From Stemphylium vesicarium (Eukaryota > Ascomycota > Dothideomycetes > Pleosporales > Pleosporaceae): a DNA stretch of 64,000 nt. The translations under genes and the position numbers were made by a program. The stretch covers positions 62,001-126,000 of the forward strand of contig QXCR01000035.1 in the NCBI GenBank assembly GCA_004380135.1, read 5' to 3'. The notes under the pieces were generated by a model. It did no database searches and was not told the origin of the DNA. It saw only the letters and a list, made by a program, of their open reading frames with translations. Shown here one piece after another: positions 21,636-32,390 of the stretch. Position 1 is the stretch's first letter. Each line of letters opens with the position of its first letter.

Positions 21636-23894
21636 TCAAACGCCATCATACCTCGAAAACAACTTCTTCCCCTCAACCTCCAACTCATCATGTTCAGGCT
21701 CCCACACAACAGCCTTCTCATGGACGCCCAGGAGCTCCCAGACACCATTGTCCTTGCCAGCCTTCTTCTTGGGCGTCTCACCCCCAACCTTGCCCTCAAC
21801 AACCTTTCCAAAAAGCAACAACCCCAGATCGACCCCAAGTCTCAAATACCCATTTCCCAAAAACGCAACCTGCAGCTTATACCCCTCACTCACCGTGCGC
21901 AGCCCTACAGTCCGATAACTCGCATGCGGCGGCGCCGCAAACGGGGCAATGTTGAACGCCATGCTACGGGGTGGAACGTGCAAACGGCCCGTGTACACTG
22001 CTTCGTCGTCGCCTTCCGTGGACAAGTCAGGGGGAAGTTCGCTGAGACTAAGCGTGCGCAGCCCGTAGCCGTATTTGTCAATGTGAGAAGCGGTGTAAGC
22101 CGGGCAGTAGAGTTTCCAGGTCCCCGTTATGGGGCCGAGGGGGATGGGGATGCGGGCGCGGATGCTGTGTTCGAGGAGGGAGGATGCGATGGCGTGGAAG
22201 GAGAGGGAGGTGCGTGTTGCACTTGCCGCGGATTCAGAGGTGACGAGGAGTTTCAAGGAAGGGGAGAGGGAGGGGTCGGACTGCGAGAGGTGCAGGATTT
22301 GCTCGCTTTTGGGCGTGCAGCCTGTGGCTTTGTGGAGGCAGGGGAGAACGGTATTGCTGGAGGAGGAGGAGGAGGATGAGGAGGTATGCGTGAGGTATTC
22401 GGTTAGGTATTCCATCTCGTCGGAAAAGTTTACGCTGCGCTGGCTTGCTATGTACGCGCCGTTGAACACGGAGACTGGGGCTTCGTCATGCGTTTCCTGT
22501 GCCCCTCCTTTCTTCTTTTTCTTCGCCTGTGTGCCCGGTGTCTGGAACGGATTTTTCATACCGCGCGGTTGCGTGTAGGGCTTCGGGACCCGGAGCAGCA
22601 TGTCGCGGATACTTCGTGAGGTCGACGAGCTGCTGTCTGATGTCGTGCTCGTGACTTCCGACATGGCGCGCCGGCTGCGTGGACGCGGTTTCGGCGCGTC
22701 GCTGAGCTGCTGCTTGTATCGCATTAGGTTCGATGACGTGAAGGCGTCGACTTGGCTGCTGTTCAGCGGGTTCACGGAGCCTTGACTACCGATTACGTGT
22801 CTGTTGGTTTTCGCGAGATTGTCAGACGAGGGTGTGGGTATCTCGGGTGATGATACGTCGATGATGCGTCCTGGCTGTGTCTTCTGCGGACGGCTGCTGG
22901 ATGAGGTGTGGTTCTGGGAGAGACTGAAGGGGATGGGCGGCTGACGTGGTGTCGTAGATGGTGTCCTGCTCATCTGCGGTGGCGGTGTCTCTGCGACTAG
23001 AATCTCGGGCTCCAGATCCATGCTCTTTGTATTTCCTGCCTCCGACTCGCGCGTGCCATTGCTGGGACTGGCGCTTGACTTCTGAGGGAGCGGGACAGGC
23101 GTCTTCTTGGGGGCGGAGAGCAGTGCAAATGCGACTGAGGGGACAGGGACGGGAGTCTTGATCATCTTGAACGCCTTTTCACCAGAGGAGTCAGACTTTC
23201 CGGCTTTATCGGTCTTCGGCTTCTTCGACTTGGGCTCGACAGGTGCAGCTCCAGTGGCGGTGCTCTCACTGGCCTTTGCCGTCTCAGACTTAACGGGCTT
23301 CACAGAACTCTTTGTACCGGGTGGTCTTCCCTTCTTTTTCTTCGGCAGCTCAGTCGGGGACTCAGTCTTGGCAGTGGGCTGATCGAAGACGGCGCCGAGA
23401 TCACCCATAGTCCTCTTCAAACCATCCAAGAAGTCGGGGCCGAGCAGTGAATCATCACTGCGCACACCAGTATCCGGGGCTGTCAAAGCACTACTATGTG
23501 CGTCGCTCTCCCTCTTACGCTTCGCCGCAGACACAGGCGTACCATCTGGGCCCTTCTCCCGCTTCTTATACGGGCCGCGAGGACCGAACCTGCCCTTCTT
23601 CATGGGAGTCATAGGCGTCAGGTCAGCCGGGGGAGTTGGTGGTTTCTCTTCGGCCTTTTCTGACTCTTTTGCTGCTTGCATCTCACGTGACTGTTTCTTG
23701 AGCTTCTTCTGTTCTTTTCGCTCCCGCTTCTCTTGCTTCCTTTGGGCTCTCTCCTCAGCTGTCTCAGTATTTTCAATCTTCACCGGAGGATCCTCGGCGC
23801 AGAAATCCATGGTGTTGAAAGACGGACGCTTTGTGGGCGGTGACTGGGCACTGAGATGGTGCCGGGGGATCGGGTAGAGTCCATTGGGCGGCAT
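21636..23894 (-). CDS. nuclear protein with AT-hook-like motifs, unknown function
   Basis: Intronless, about 752 residues from the ATG at 23894 (an in-frame start at 23939 would add 15). The first 130 residues include a long Lys/Glu/Arg helix (ERAQRKQEKRERKEQKKLKK). Next comes a basic GRFGPRGPYKKR segment, and KKKKGRPPGTKSS resembles an AT-hook GRP core. The middle third is Ser/Pro/Thr-rich and looks disordered, with a run of ten Ser. The C-terminal about 200 residues (from about FHAIASSLL) have a mixed globular composition with conserved-looking Trp, Tyr and Gly, including GPITGTWKLYCPAYTA and GNGYLRLGVDLGLLL. I do not recognise that domain. DNA or chromatin binding is inferred from the basic motifs only. 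Alternatives are a transcription co-factor or a cell-cycle protein. Confidence 0.75.
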   Translation of the reverse strand: MPPNGLYPIPRHHLSAQSPPTKRPSFNTMDFCAEDPPVKIENTETAEERAQRKQEKRERKEQKKLKKQSREMQAAKESEKAEEKPPTPPADLTPMTPMKKGRFGPRGPYKKREKGPDGTPVSAAKRKRESDAHSSALTAPDTGVRSDDSLLGPDFLDGLKRTMGDLGAVFDQPTAKTESPTELPKKKKGRPPGTKSSVKPVKSETAKASESTATGAAPVEPKSKKPKTDKAGKSDSSGEKAFKMIKTPVPVPSVAFALLSAPKKTPVPLPQKSSASPSNGTRESEAGNTKSMDLEPEILVAETPPPQMSRTPSTTPRQPPIPFSLSQNHTSSSSRPQKTQPGRIIDVSSPEIPTPSSDNLAKTNRHVIGSQGSVNPLNSSQVDAFTSSNLMRYKQQLSDAPKPRPRSRRAMSEVTSTTSDSSSSTSRSIRDMLLRVPKPYTQPRGMKNPFQTPGTQAKKKKKGGAQETHDEAPVSVFNGAYIASQRSVNFSDEMEYLTEYLTHTSSSSSSSSSNTVLPCLHKATGCTPKSEQILHLSQSDPSLSPSLKLLVTSESAASATRTSLSFHAIASSLLEHSIRARIPIPLGPITGTWKLYCPAYTASHIDKYGYGLRTLSLSELPPDLSTEGDDEAVYTGRLHVPPRSMAFNIAPFAAPPHASYRTVGLRTVSEGYKLQVAFLGNGYLRLGVDLGLLLFGKVVEGKVGGETPKKKAGKDNGVWELLGVHEKAVVWEPEHDELEVEGKKLFSRYDGV

Positions 23895-24396
23895 CTTTGC
23901 GATCGGTCGTGGTGGGCAGTTTGCGGCTTCAAGCCCCAAAATTGCGTGTTGACGGGGTTACTGTTTTTGTTGCGACGCAATTGGGCGCGACGAGCAAACA
24001 GTCTCAACAGCGCTCGTGCGCAGTTAAGAAAGATAGACCTAAGCGGCATCAGCAATGATATTGAGTAGAAAGTGAGGGTCTGTTTACCTTGATTATTGCG
24101 AGTAACAGCAGTACCAAGCAGGATAAGAAGTTGCAAGAGCGAGAGGGGAAGCTGTCGTGGAAGGAAATTGTGAGTCGGATCAAAGCAAGGGGAGCCCACC
24201 CGAAGTTAAGGTGAAGGTGAAGACGAGAAAGGAAAATCGCGCTCACCGTGAGTTTGGCTTTTGTGGTGAAAGACGATAGCCAAGCATAGGCTTATTGATG
24301 TACAACAGGAAAAGGTGGGATGGCTTTTTCGAGGCATGCAGTTGTATCGGTGACGACTGATACGGGTGCAAGTCGCGTTGCTTTACTCTCAATTGC
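23895..24396. other. intergenic region between two minus-strand genes
   Basis: About 500 bp; should hold the 3' UTR of the STK19-like gene and the promoter of the AT-hook-like gene. Nothing else recognised. Confidence 0.4.
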
Positions 24397-25625
24397 TTAT
24401 ATTGCACGAACAGCTCTACCCACACTTCCCGTCTCAAAAAGCTCAACAAGTCCAGCACCCAGACATTCTTCCAACACCCATTCGAAGCGCATACCATAGA
24501 ATGTCTTCCACTTCTTCGTACGTCCAGGTAATACGCCGGCAAACTCTCCTCTGAGTTTCTTCCGCTCGGCTTTCACATCATTCGCAGTAACGCCGCCATC
24601 CCATCGCTCGGAGAGAACATTCAGAGGCATCTCTTGATGTTTCGTCTTCTTTAACAGAGAAAGGAGGTGATTTCGCGCATCTATGAGGAGTTTAATGTGA
24701 GTTCCCATGTTGGGGAGAGAGAAGGTATATTGTGATGTCACTGAAGGACGGGAGCCGGAAAGAGATGTGCCGCCGTGGATGTGTTGAGTCGCATGTGTGC
24801 CACCGACGGCGTCTAGTGAGCCTGCTGCGTGACGAGAGCCAGACGTAGATACTGCCGCGAGGGAACTAGCGCCTGGTGAAGCGAATAGAGATGGGGTGGA
24901 ATTTGAGACTGCTGCTGAAGTAAGGAAGCCGGCTGTCACTAGAGCAGATAGTTCGGGTGATGTGAAGGTGGTACCGGATATTGTGGTGGAAGTTGAGTTG
25001 GCGCTCATTGTGGAGATGTACTTTTCTTTGTCATGTTAGTGATTTATGCTTTGGTGGTGTCTAGATGCTTACTCTTGAGGTCTTTGGGGAGTTCGTCATG
25101 CGACTGCACGAGCGCTTGCCACTCACGTACCGAAGCGATTCCATCACCGACAGCAGCTGCCCCAACACCTCGATGTGGTATCGTGACTCGCCGCAAGATA
25201 CCCGCTCTTGCTAGCTCGGCCATCTCACGTTCAATACGCGTTGGCGATGTGCTGAGTGAATCAATGTGCGCTATGGTCACAAAAGGTGGCAATCTTCTTC
25301 GGAAGTTTAAGACTTCTGCTATTCGGGTCGAGTTCATGCCGGCCTTTTCTGGCATATCGCTAAACATTCTGTTCCGGATGTATTCCATGTATTGTGGCAC
25401 GTCGCGGAAGTTTAGATCTTCAGCAAGCGAGGCTATTACGCCGGTATCATCAAGTTGTTCGTCGTTATCGTATGAGATTGAGTTTTCCGATGGTAGAGAT
25501 CGTCTTTTTGAACTGGCAATTGATGGAGACGAAGTCTTTCGCTTTAGTCCCAATGCAGCGGCTGCGCTGGTTCTTCTTGGTTTTGTGATGCGCGATGAAC
25601 GGGCCGGAGTAGCTTGAAAAGACAT
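24397..25625 (-). CDS. STK19: STK19-like winged-helix protein
   Basis: Two exons, 25625-25073 and 25025-24397, with a 47 bp intron; 393 residues. The acceptor is chosen by phase, joining LPKDLK to KKYISTM. The C-terminal half shows the family block NMGTHIKLLIDARNHLLSLLKK followed by the KHQEMPLNVLSERWDGG region, then KTFYGMRFEWVLEECLGAGLVELFETG near the end. The central section has short winged-helix-like repeats (MAELARAGILRRVTIP). Human STK19 was named as a kinase but is now described as a DNA-binding winged-helix protein acting in transcription-coupled repair. No kinase motifs (GxGxxG, HRD, DFG) are visible here, consistent with that view. The Ser/Thr/Ala-rich insert of about 90 residues between the halves is probably disordered. 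Confidence 0.8.
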
Positions 25626-26220
25626 AATTCTATAACCTTTTCCTTTTAGTGCAGCGGCAATGAAAGCGTTGTTGGCGATAGGTAATATTGACTAATTAGT
25701 CAGGCAGAAGGGGTATATAGCACGGCAGTAGTGACTCAGAAGTCAGAGACATGGTAGGGTAAGAGCATGCTCTAGTATTGACGAATCGGGGGGTGGCGAA
25801 GACATGAGGCGCGGTGTTGAAGACTTCGGACGAACATTTAAGCCTCGGCGGGGCCCACGTCACATGTCTGGTACAACGCGTGGGGGACAACGAGCGATGG
25901 TGTCAATTATCAGTATGCAATCTGGATACTGGTAATATGGAGTGCGTAATCATGATTATGCCAGATGTATATTCAGAACACAAATATCGCGTCGTGGTTC
26001 CTCGCGCGTAGCTTGACGCTCGATGATTGACGCTACCGTCAGCGGCCCTTGTCGCAGCCGGGGGCCGGGACAGCCACAGACAGACGTCATTTCCACGCGG
26101 GAAAGTCAGGAAGCTCCAACGCGCGCTATATGCAACCCAACAAAACCCAAAACATGTGCTGAGGAAGCTTCCTAGCCACATCGCCCATCGACTCGCTCCC
26201 ATTCCCACCCATTGCTAGCC
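25626..26220. other. divergent promoter region
   Basis: 595 bp between the STK19-like gene (minus) and the DGAT2 gene (plus), so it should contain both promoters. The sequence GCGCGCTATATGCAACCC near 26125 may hold a weak TATA-like element for the plus-strand gene. No other feature. Confidence 0.4.
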
Positions 26221-27800
26221 ATGTCGCTGAATCCCGAGCCCTCGGCGCCTGAAGAGCGCGCTGAGCAGCACCTGCCGCCCAAGTCGTACGCTGACGCCGC
26301 TGAAGAAGCCCTCGAGTCGGACCCACAATCACATGCTAATGGCATCGATGGCACCATGGAAAATGCTGGGCAAAAGATAGAGGGTAGTTTCCACGAGGCA
26401 AATGGCAATGACCATGGCATTAACGGTGCATCGGAAGAGGATCAGACGTCCCACGAAGGCCTCGGCCAGGACGGTACGCCAAAGAGCCCAACAGCAAAGG
26501 GCCATCGTCGCATGTCGTCGCGCGGTTCCCATGGCGCCTCCACCCAGGCCCAGGCCGACCAGCCGCCAAAGGACATGCTCGAAAGCAAGCCGAACGGCAA
26601 TGGCGATGCCCTAACGACGGTCAAGCCCCGCCAGGACATTGAGCTTCCCAAAGAAGACCGAAGAATCGACCTCAAGCGCAGGAACTCGGAGCTTACCACG
26701 GGACGCCAGGCTGGTGCAGGATGGTCCAGGAGCAAGTGAGTTGACATGCGTGCTCATGCCTACGAATAAAGACTGACGCCAACAGAATACGATTTGCGCC
26801 CATGAACGTCCCCCTCCAACGCCGTCTCCAGACACTCGCCGTTCTCATGCACACACTCAGCATCGTCGGAGGCCTTGCCATCTTCTTCTTCCTCTGCAGT
26901 ATTCCGCTGCTCTGGCCCATCCTCCTCCCCTACACCGTCTACGTCCTCTTCTCCAACGCCGGCACATCAGGAGAGCTCTCCTTCCGCAGCGAATGGCTCC
27001 GACGACTGCCCATCTGGTCGCTTTTTGCTTCATACTTTCCCGCGCGTCTACACCGATCGCAGGAGCTCGAGCCGACGAGGAAGTACATCTTCGGTTACCA
27101 CCCGCACGGTATCATCTCACACGGCGCCTTTGCTGCCTTTGCGACGGAAGCTCTCGGCTTCAGCCAGCTGTTCCCTGGCATCACGAACGCCCTGCTGACC
27201 CTCGACTCCAACTTCCGCTACCCCATCTACCGCGAGTATGCCCTCCGTCTCGGCATGGCTTCCGTCTCCCGTGAAAGCTGCGAAAACATCCTGTCCAAGG
27301 GCGGCCCCAACAACGAAGGCATGGGCCGCGCCATCACCATTGTCGTAGGCGGCGCCCGCGAATCCCTCGATGCTCGCCCCGGCAACATCAAGCTCGTCCT
27401 CCAACGCCGTAAAGGCTTCGTCAAGATGGCCATCCGAACCGGCGCCGACCTCGTCCCCGTCCTATCCTTTGGCGAAAATGACATCTACGACCAAGTCGAC
27501 ACCGAGTCGCATCCTTATATCCACAAGTTCCAGATGCTAGTCAAGAAGTTCATGGGCTTCACCGTCCCCATCTTCCACGCGAGAGGCGTTTTCAACTACG
27601 ACGTTGGCATGATGCCTTATCGCCGACCCATCAACATTGTTGTTGGCCGCCCTGTCAGAGTCGTCCAGGACAAGCACCCCGACAACGACTATATCAACCA
27701 GGTCCATCAACAGTATGTGGATGAGCTGATGCGTATATGGAATGAGCATAAAGATACCTTTGCCAAGCACAGGACGGGCGAATTGGAAATTGTTGAGTAG
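26221..27800 (+). CDS. DGA1: diacylglycerol O-acyltransferase, DGAT2 family
   Basis: Two exons, 26221-26735 and 26786-27800, with a 50 bp intron; 509 residues. The first 170 residues are Glu/Asp/Gly/Ser-rich, low-complexity and probably disordered; the intron sits at the border of the conserved domain, which starts at IRFAPMNVPLQRRLQT. A hydrophobic hairpin (about 188-220) is followed by the catalytic HPHG motif (YHPHGIISHG, His about 277). Further family blocks are the NFRYPIYREYALRLG region, GGARESL, RKGFVKMAIRTGADLVPV and FGEND. The enzyme makes triacylglycerol from diacylglycerol and acyl-CoA at the ER and lipid droplets. The N-terminal extension is long compared with the yeast protein but similar extensions occur in filamentous fungi. 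Confidence 0.93.
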
Positions 27801-29175
27801 TCGGGTCGTCGTATATTTCCTTGTTTGAGGTTAAGTTGGAAAGGGATATTCCGGTTGTCTTTATCATCGTGAAGACTAATTCTGCTTGTTATGGTCACAT
27901 GAACACATTGATAGGAAAGGCAAATATCATATCATTCACCCACACATGTACTCACCCATACACACGAAACACGTGCGCTTCGAAACCATTAGTTCTTCCT
28001 ACTCTTCATCTAGCCTTGCTCGTAAGGGTTGCATGGGGGTGGATTGCGCAACACCGCACATCACGTTGTTTGATCAGCCTTTTTACCCCAGATCAGTGAA
28101 GAAGACTGGAAACACGATCGACTAGTTACTAAAATCTGGGGGAAAGAAACATGGGACTTTGCGTTTCACTATTCTATTAATATCGGGATGAGAAGTTGGC
28201 ATCGATCGACAGGAAAGCCGGAAAAAGAAAGAACGACGGGGAAAGATGGGATGGGGGAAAGGAGGCTGGCAGCCTTGGGCACGTTTCATACCTAGTGCAA
28301 TGTAGTTACATCTAGTATCAGAACGCGAAAGGAGGAGAAGGCGGGGTATTTGTTTCTTTGTTTGGAAACAGAGAACTGTGTTGTTTGTCTACTGTTTACA
28401 ATCTTTCTTCTTCCTCCATAGATGCTTAGCTAGCTGTTTTGGGCTATTTACGGTATCCATGCCATTAGCAGCCGTTTTCCCCTCTAACAAACCATCGAGT
28501 AAGTGGTGTGGTAAGACACTGATGTGGAGATTGCGATCGTTGGTAGGTCCGGGTGTGGCTGAGGATGGGGGGAAGTGTGGGTGGAGATGAAAGCGGGTGG
28601 CTGTGGGTGTGGCTGCAATGGAAGATCGTGGGGAAAGCTTGGATTCCTGGGGCGATCATGAGGGAAACGACCAAGTGGTTGGTTTGATGGCTTGAGCTGG
28701 GTCGGGATGATTTTGGTGGGGGTGGGAGTCTTGACAAAAAGAATGGACAAGGAGCGTGGAGCAAGTATAGTGATCGCATGCTAGAGAAGATACAGACGTA
28801 TGTTGTCACCTGCGGAAGTTGCTCAGTATGGATAATATAGAAGGCAGTCAGTACAGTGAAAACTTCATTAACTGCCAACTCTCATGGTGAATCACTACGA
28901 TCCTCTTTTATTTCTCGCACAGCTCACGTTATGTGCATTCATGGCGAGTATAGATAAAGAGGAACGAACCGCAGTATATATTCATGATAAATACCAATGT
29001 CTAGAGATAGTAAAGAAGAAGTATGATAACCCATTACGCAAGGAAAATTTGTAAAGCCGACTGCTACTCACATCCACCACTACCACCACCGCAACCTCAT
29101 TCATACACATACACAGTTTCCACCGCAAAACGCCAGAATAATCTATACCCAACCCATCATTATGCCGGTCCTGAA
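27801..29175. other. convergent 3' intergenic region, 1.4 kb
   Basis: Between the stop codons of the DGAT2 gene and the GH16-acyltransferase fusion gene. Open frames such as 28465-28878 (minus) are Ser/Pro/His-biased and unsupported. No repeats or RNA genes recognised. Confidence 0.4.
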
Positions 29176-32100
29176 TCAACCAGAGTAAATACTAAACCGA
29201 CTCATTCTCTGGCTAGGATGCTTCTTCTCCTCACGCTCCTCCTCAGTGGAGTACGCATGCATCTCGTACTCCTGGACCGTGGCGTTAGCCTTGCCCTTTC
29301 CGTTGTCGCTGCCACTGCCGCTTCCAGCAGTGGTGCTGCCATTCAGCGTCGAGTTGTCAGAAGAGCGGTTGTTACCGAGACCACTCTCGACATCGCTCTT
29401 CTTCTCGTTATTGGAGTCTTCCTTCTCGTTGATCTGACGGCTGGTGAACAGGTCGTCGGGGTAAGGGTAGAGAGTGCGGCGGCGAGGAGGAGACTTGTTG
29501 GTGGCAGTCATCCAGACAAGCGCCGTCATGTCCTTTCCGAGAGCTTCGATAATGGGAGTGACGATGGGGAGGCAGGCGAAGAGCACACCGTAAGAAGTCA
29601 CACCGACGATCGCGACGTTGACGCCGTAGGTAAAACCACGCTCGGCGAGAAACACCATCAGCCATGAGCCGTAGGTCCAGAAGACCAGACCGTGGATGAG
29701 GTAGATGGTGAAGACGTGGGGGAAGAGAATGAGGAAGGGAGGCGTGGACAAGACCCATTGAACAGCAGAGCTGAGCTCGACAATAGCTTGCATGCCACCT
29801 GCGAAGAGAAGACCGTTGAGACGAGGGGTGTAGTAGGCTGGGTAGCCGGCCTCGTCAGTGTTTTGAATGGCCTGACCAGTGACGGGGTCGGGGTGGACGC
29901 CACGCTCTGAGGTGCTGAAGTTGAAGGTGGTGTCTGTCCAGTTGGGCACGATGTTGACGGCGAAACCGGCCAGGACGCAGCCCCAGAAGAAGGCGAGGGT
30001 GGCATAGTAGGCTGGCTTGCGGGTCGCTAGGAAGGCCTTCCACTTGTAGGTCACGTCAAGGTCGGTGAGAAGAAGCCCAAGCCAGAGGTAGGTGCCCCAC
30101 GACTGTGCGTACCAGTGGTTGATAAGGCAGAAGGCATAGAAGCACATGCGCTTCCACGGGGTCTTGATCTCGTAGACAACCACGGCGCCGAGCAGTACAA
30201 GCCACGAACCCTGGAGTTGCACAGCGATGGTCCAGAGCACACCAGTGCAGTAGTGCAGAGTAATTTGTGGTACAGCGTTGGGGATAAGAAAGATGAGCTC
30301 GAGAACCTCGGATATGTACTGGCCAAAGTGCTCATAGCGAGTGACATAGGGCCAAGTCGACCAGGTAAGACTGGGGATGTACTGAAGGAACCTGGTAGCA
30401 CCGACGTCGACAAAGAAGTACTCCAACAGGGCAATAGACGCGACGGGAATCATGAGACGAGGTGTACGACGTACAGCTGCCTTTGCTACTTCGTCCATCT
30501 TGCCCTTGCGGAAGTAGGGTGCAGTCAAGAAACGGACCGAGGTCGTGAAGAAGACACCAAGCCACATCTGATTGAGCAAGAACGGACCAATGATGCGCTG
30601 AGCCCATGGCTCGGAAGCGTTGTGGGCACCGGCACCTGGCTGAACGATGGCAGGCACGAAGGTAAGACCAAAATGCATGAGCGTGACTACAAGGGAACAG
30701 AGCGCAGTCAGACCGGCAAGATGGTCAATACGAGCGCGCGGTGCTACAGGTTGAGGACGCATACGAGGAGCTGGCAGAGCAGATTCGGTAACAGTTTCCA
30801 TGGCGATCTTCTCTGGTGGTGGCGAGAGTGGGACTCGAGGGTCGGTTAACGTAAGCTGCGAATCATGGTGGTTGCGCGAGACTTGCTCGGGCACAAGCGG
30901 GATTGGGGAGAAGAGATCTTCGCGGCTGGTGTGGAAGTTGCTACTGAATGGCGTCGGACCACGGCTGTCGTAGAGAAGAGAGTTGGTACGAGACATGTTG
31001 CCCTTGGGCGTTGAGCCCCCAAGGGTAGATTCACCGGGCCTCGCATCAAGCCTTTCGATAGCCATATCATCTCCGGACTGGCTTTGAGATGGGTACTTTT
31101 CGCTAGAAGCGCGACGCGAGAAGATCTCGTTGGTTGCCACTGTGTAGGTGCTGTCGCTAAAGGGATTCTTAGGGCCAGACAATGGTGACTCTGCTTCAGG
31201 CGCTGGTGCGGGCTTCGGGATGTCGCTGTTGAGCTTGGGCGCGAGACGTCGAATGAGCGTATGAATAAGGAGGATGGTCGAGATAGCGAGACAGGTAACA
31301 GAGATCCAAAGGGCCGGCATGCGCCTGATGTCCTTGTTCCCATCCTGATGCCACTTGGCTGTGGCATCGTCAGAGTACGAAGTAGAGCCGCGAAGCTCAA
31401 AGTCATCCATAGAGCAGGCATCAGTCAAGGGGCAGCGGGTGACAAAGTCCTCTCGGGTGTCTGCAGTCATGGACGAAGAGTTGAAGAACATGCGGATCCA
31501 CCCGATTTCAGCAACCGACTCCCTGTTCTGAGGAGGTCCGCGCATAGAGTACCGGTTACCAGTCGACCAATGCTTGAAGTAAAGAGCAGAAGGGACTGAA
31601 GGCATGCCCTCGTTGTTCTTGTGAAGGACGCTGCGAGTGAGGTTGCCACCAATGTAGAAGTTGATGTAGTCGGCGGTCCAGTCAATGCGGTACTCTGTAA
31701 AGTCCCATGGGTTGATGCTTCCGTTGCTAAGTCCACCACCAAGCGTGGTGTAGTTGGTGTTGGCAACGGTCTGATTGAGGAGTTGGCTGAAGTTCATTCC
31801 AAGGTTGCGGGTGGTGAATTCGTTGTTGACGAATGTACCGACCCAGGGCTCATCTCTACGGTGTTCGTTCATGACACTAAGCTCCGTAATCTCCGTCTCG
31901 TTGTATTTCCACATCATGGAGGCAGCGGTACCCCGAGCATCGCGGTCAGCGGGCCGGATCAGAGTACGGAAAGAACCATGTTGGATGTCGCGCCTCTTGG
32001 TGCGCAGACTAGCACCTCTGACGAGATGCTCTTCTGTTGTGGGCTGAACTACAAGCTCGAGAGACTGGCCGTTGCCGTGTCTGAGGTTGTCAGGCGAGGC

Positions 32101-32390
32101 GCCTTCACGGTAGATGGCATTCTAGAAAAGCATTAGCATGTAGTTCAGATACAGAACACCGGAATGTCACATACCCAGTCTTTGGCGTAGTTGTCCTCGA
32201 ATTCCTCAGCGACAAACTCAAATGGTAATCCGTTCGTTTCATTGAAGTAAACAATAATGGAGTCGGTGTAGAGCTCTTCAGTGCGGCTGTCGTAGAACCC
32301 GCAGGTACAGTTGTCTGTTCCGCGTGAAACCTCTGCCAACGCAGGCAAGATATGCGCAAAGGCAAGCCCGAGCAAACAGGAGGAAAACAT
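29176..32390 (-). CDS. GH16-like ectodomain fused to acyltransferase-3 membrane domain
   Basis: Two exons, 32390-32175 and 32121-29176, with a 53 bp intron; 1053 residues. Order of parts: signal peptide (1-19); a lectin-like GH16 domain (about 25-320) with TEYRIDWTADYINFYIGG, matching the family's conserved strand, and several N-glycosylation sites; one transmembrane helix (about 341-362); a 170-residue Ser/Pro-rich linker, probably cytosolic; an acyltransferase-3 domain (about 537-970) with some ten hydrophobic helices, beginning RIDHLAGLTALCSL and with a His at about 555 in the usual LxHF position; then a Ser/Gly-rich tail. In the GH16 active-site position the sequence is ETEITE (Glu 147, 149, 152), where families with a beta-bulge have ExDxxE. 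The combination suggests binding or trimming of a glucan outside the membrane plus O-acylation. It is divergent from the GT2 synthase gene at 33710. Confidence 0.85.

Noticed and set aside
21417..22379. Long plus-strand frame of 320 codons
   Set aside because: It is largely antisense to the 3' part of the AT-hook-like gene, whose frame is longer and has protein-like composition.
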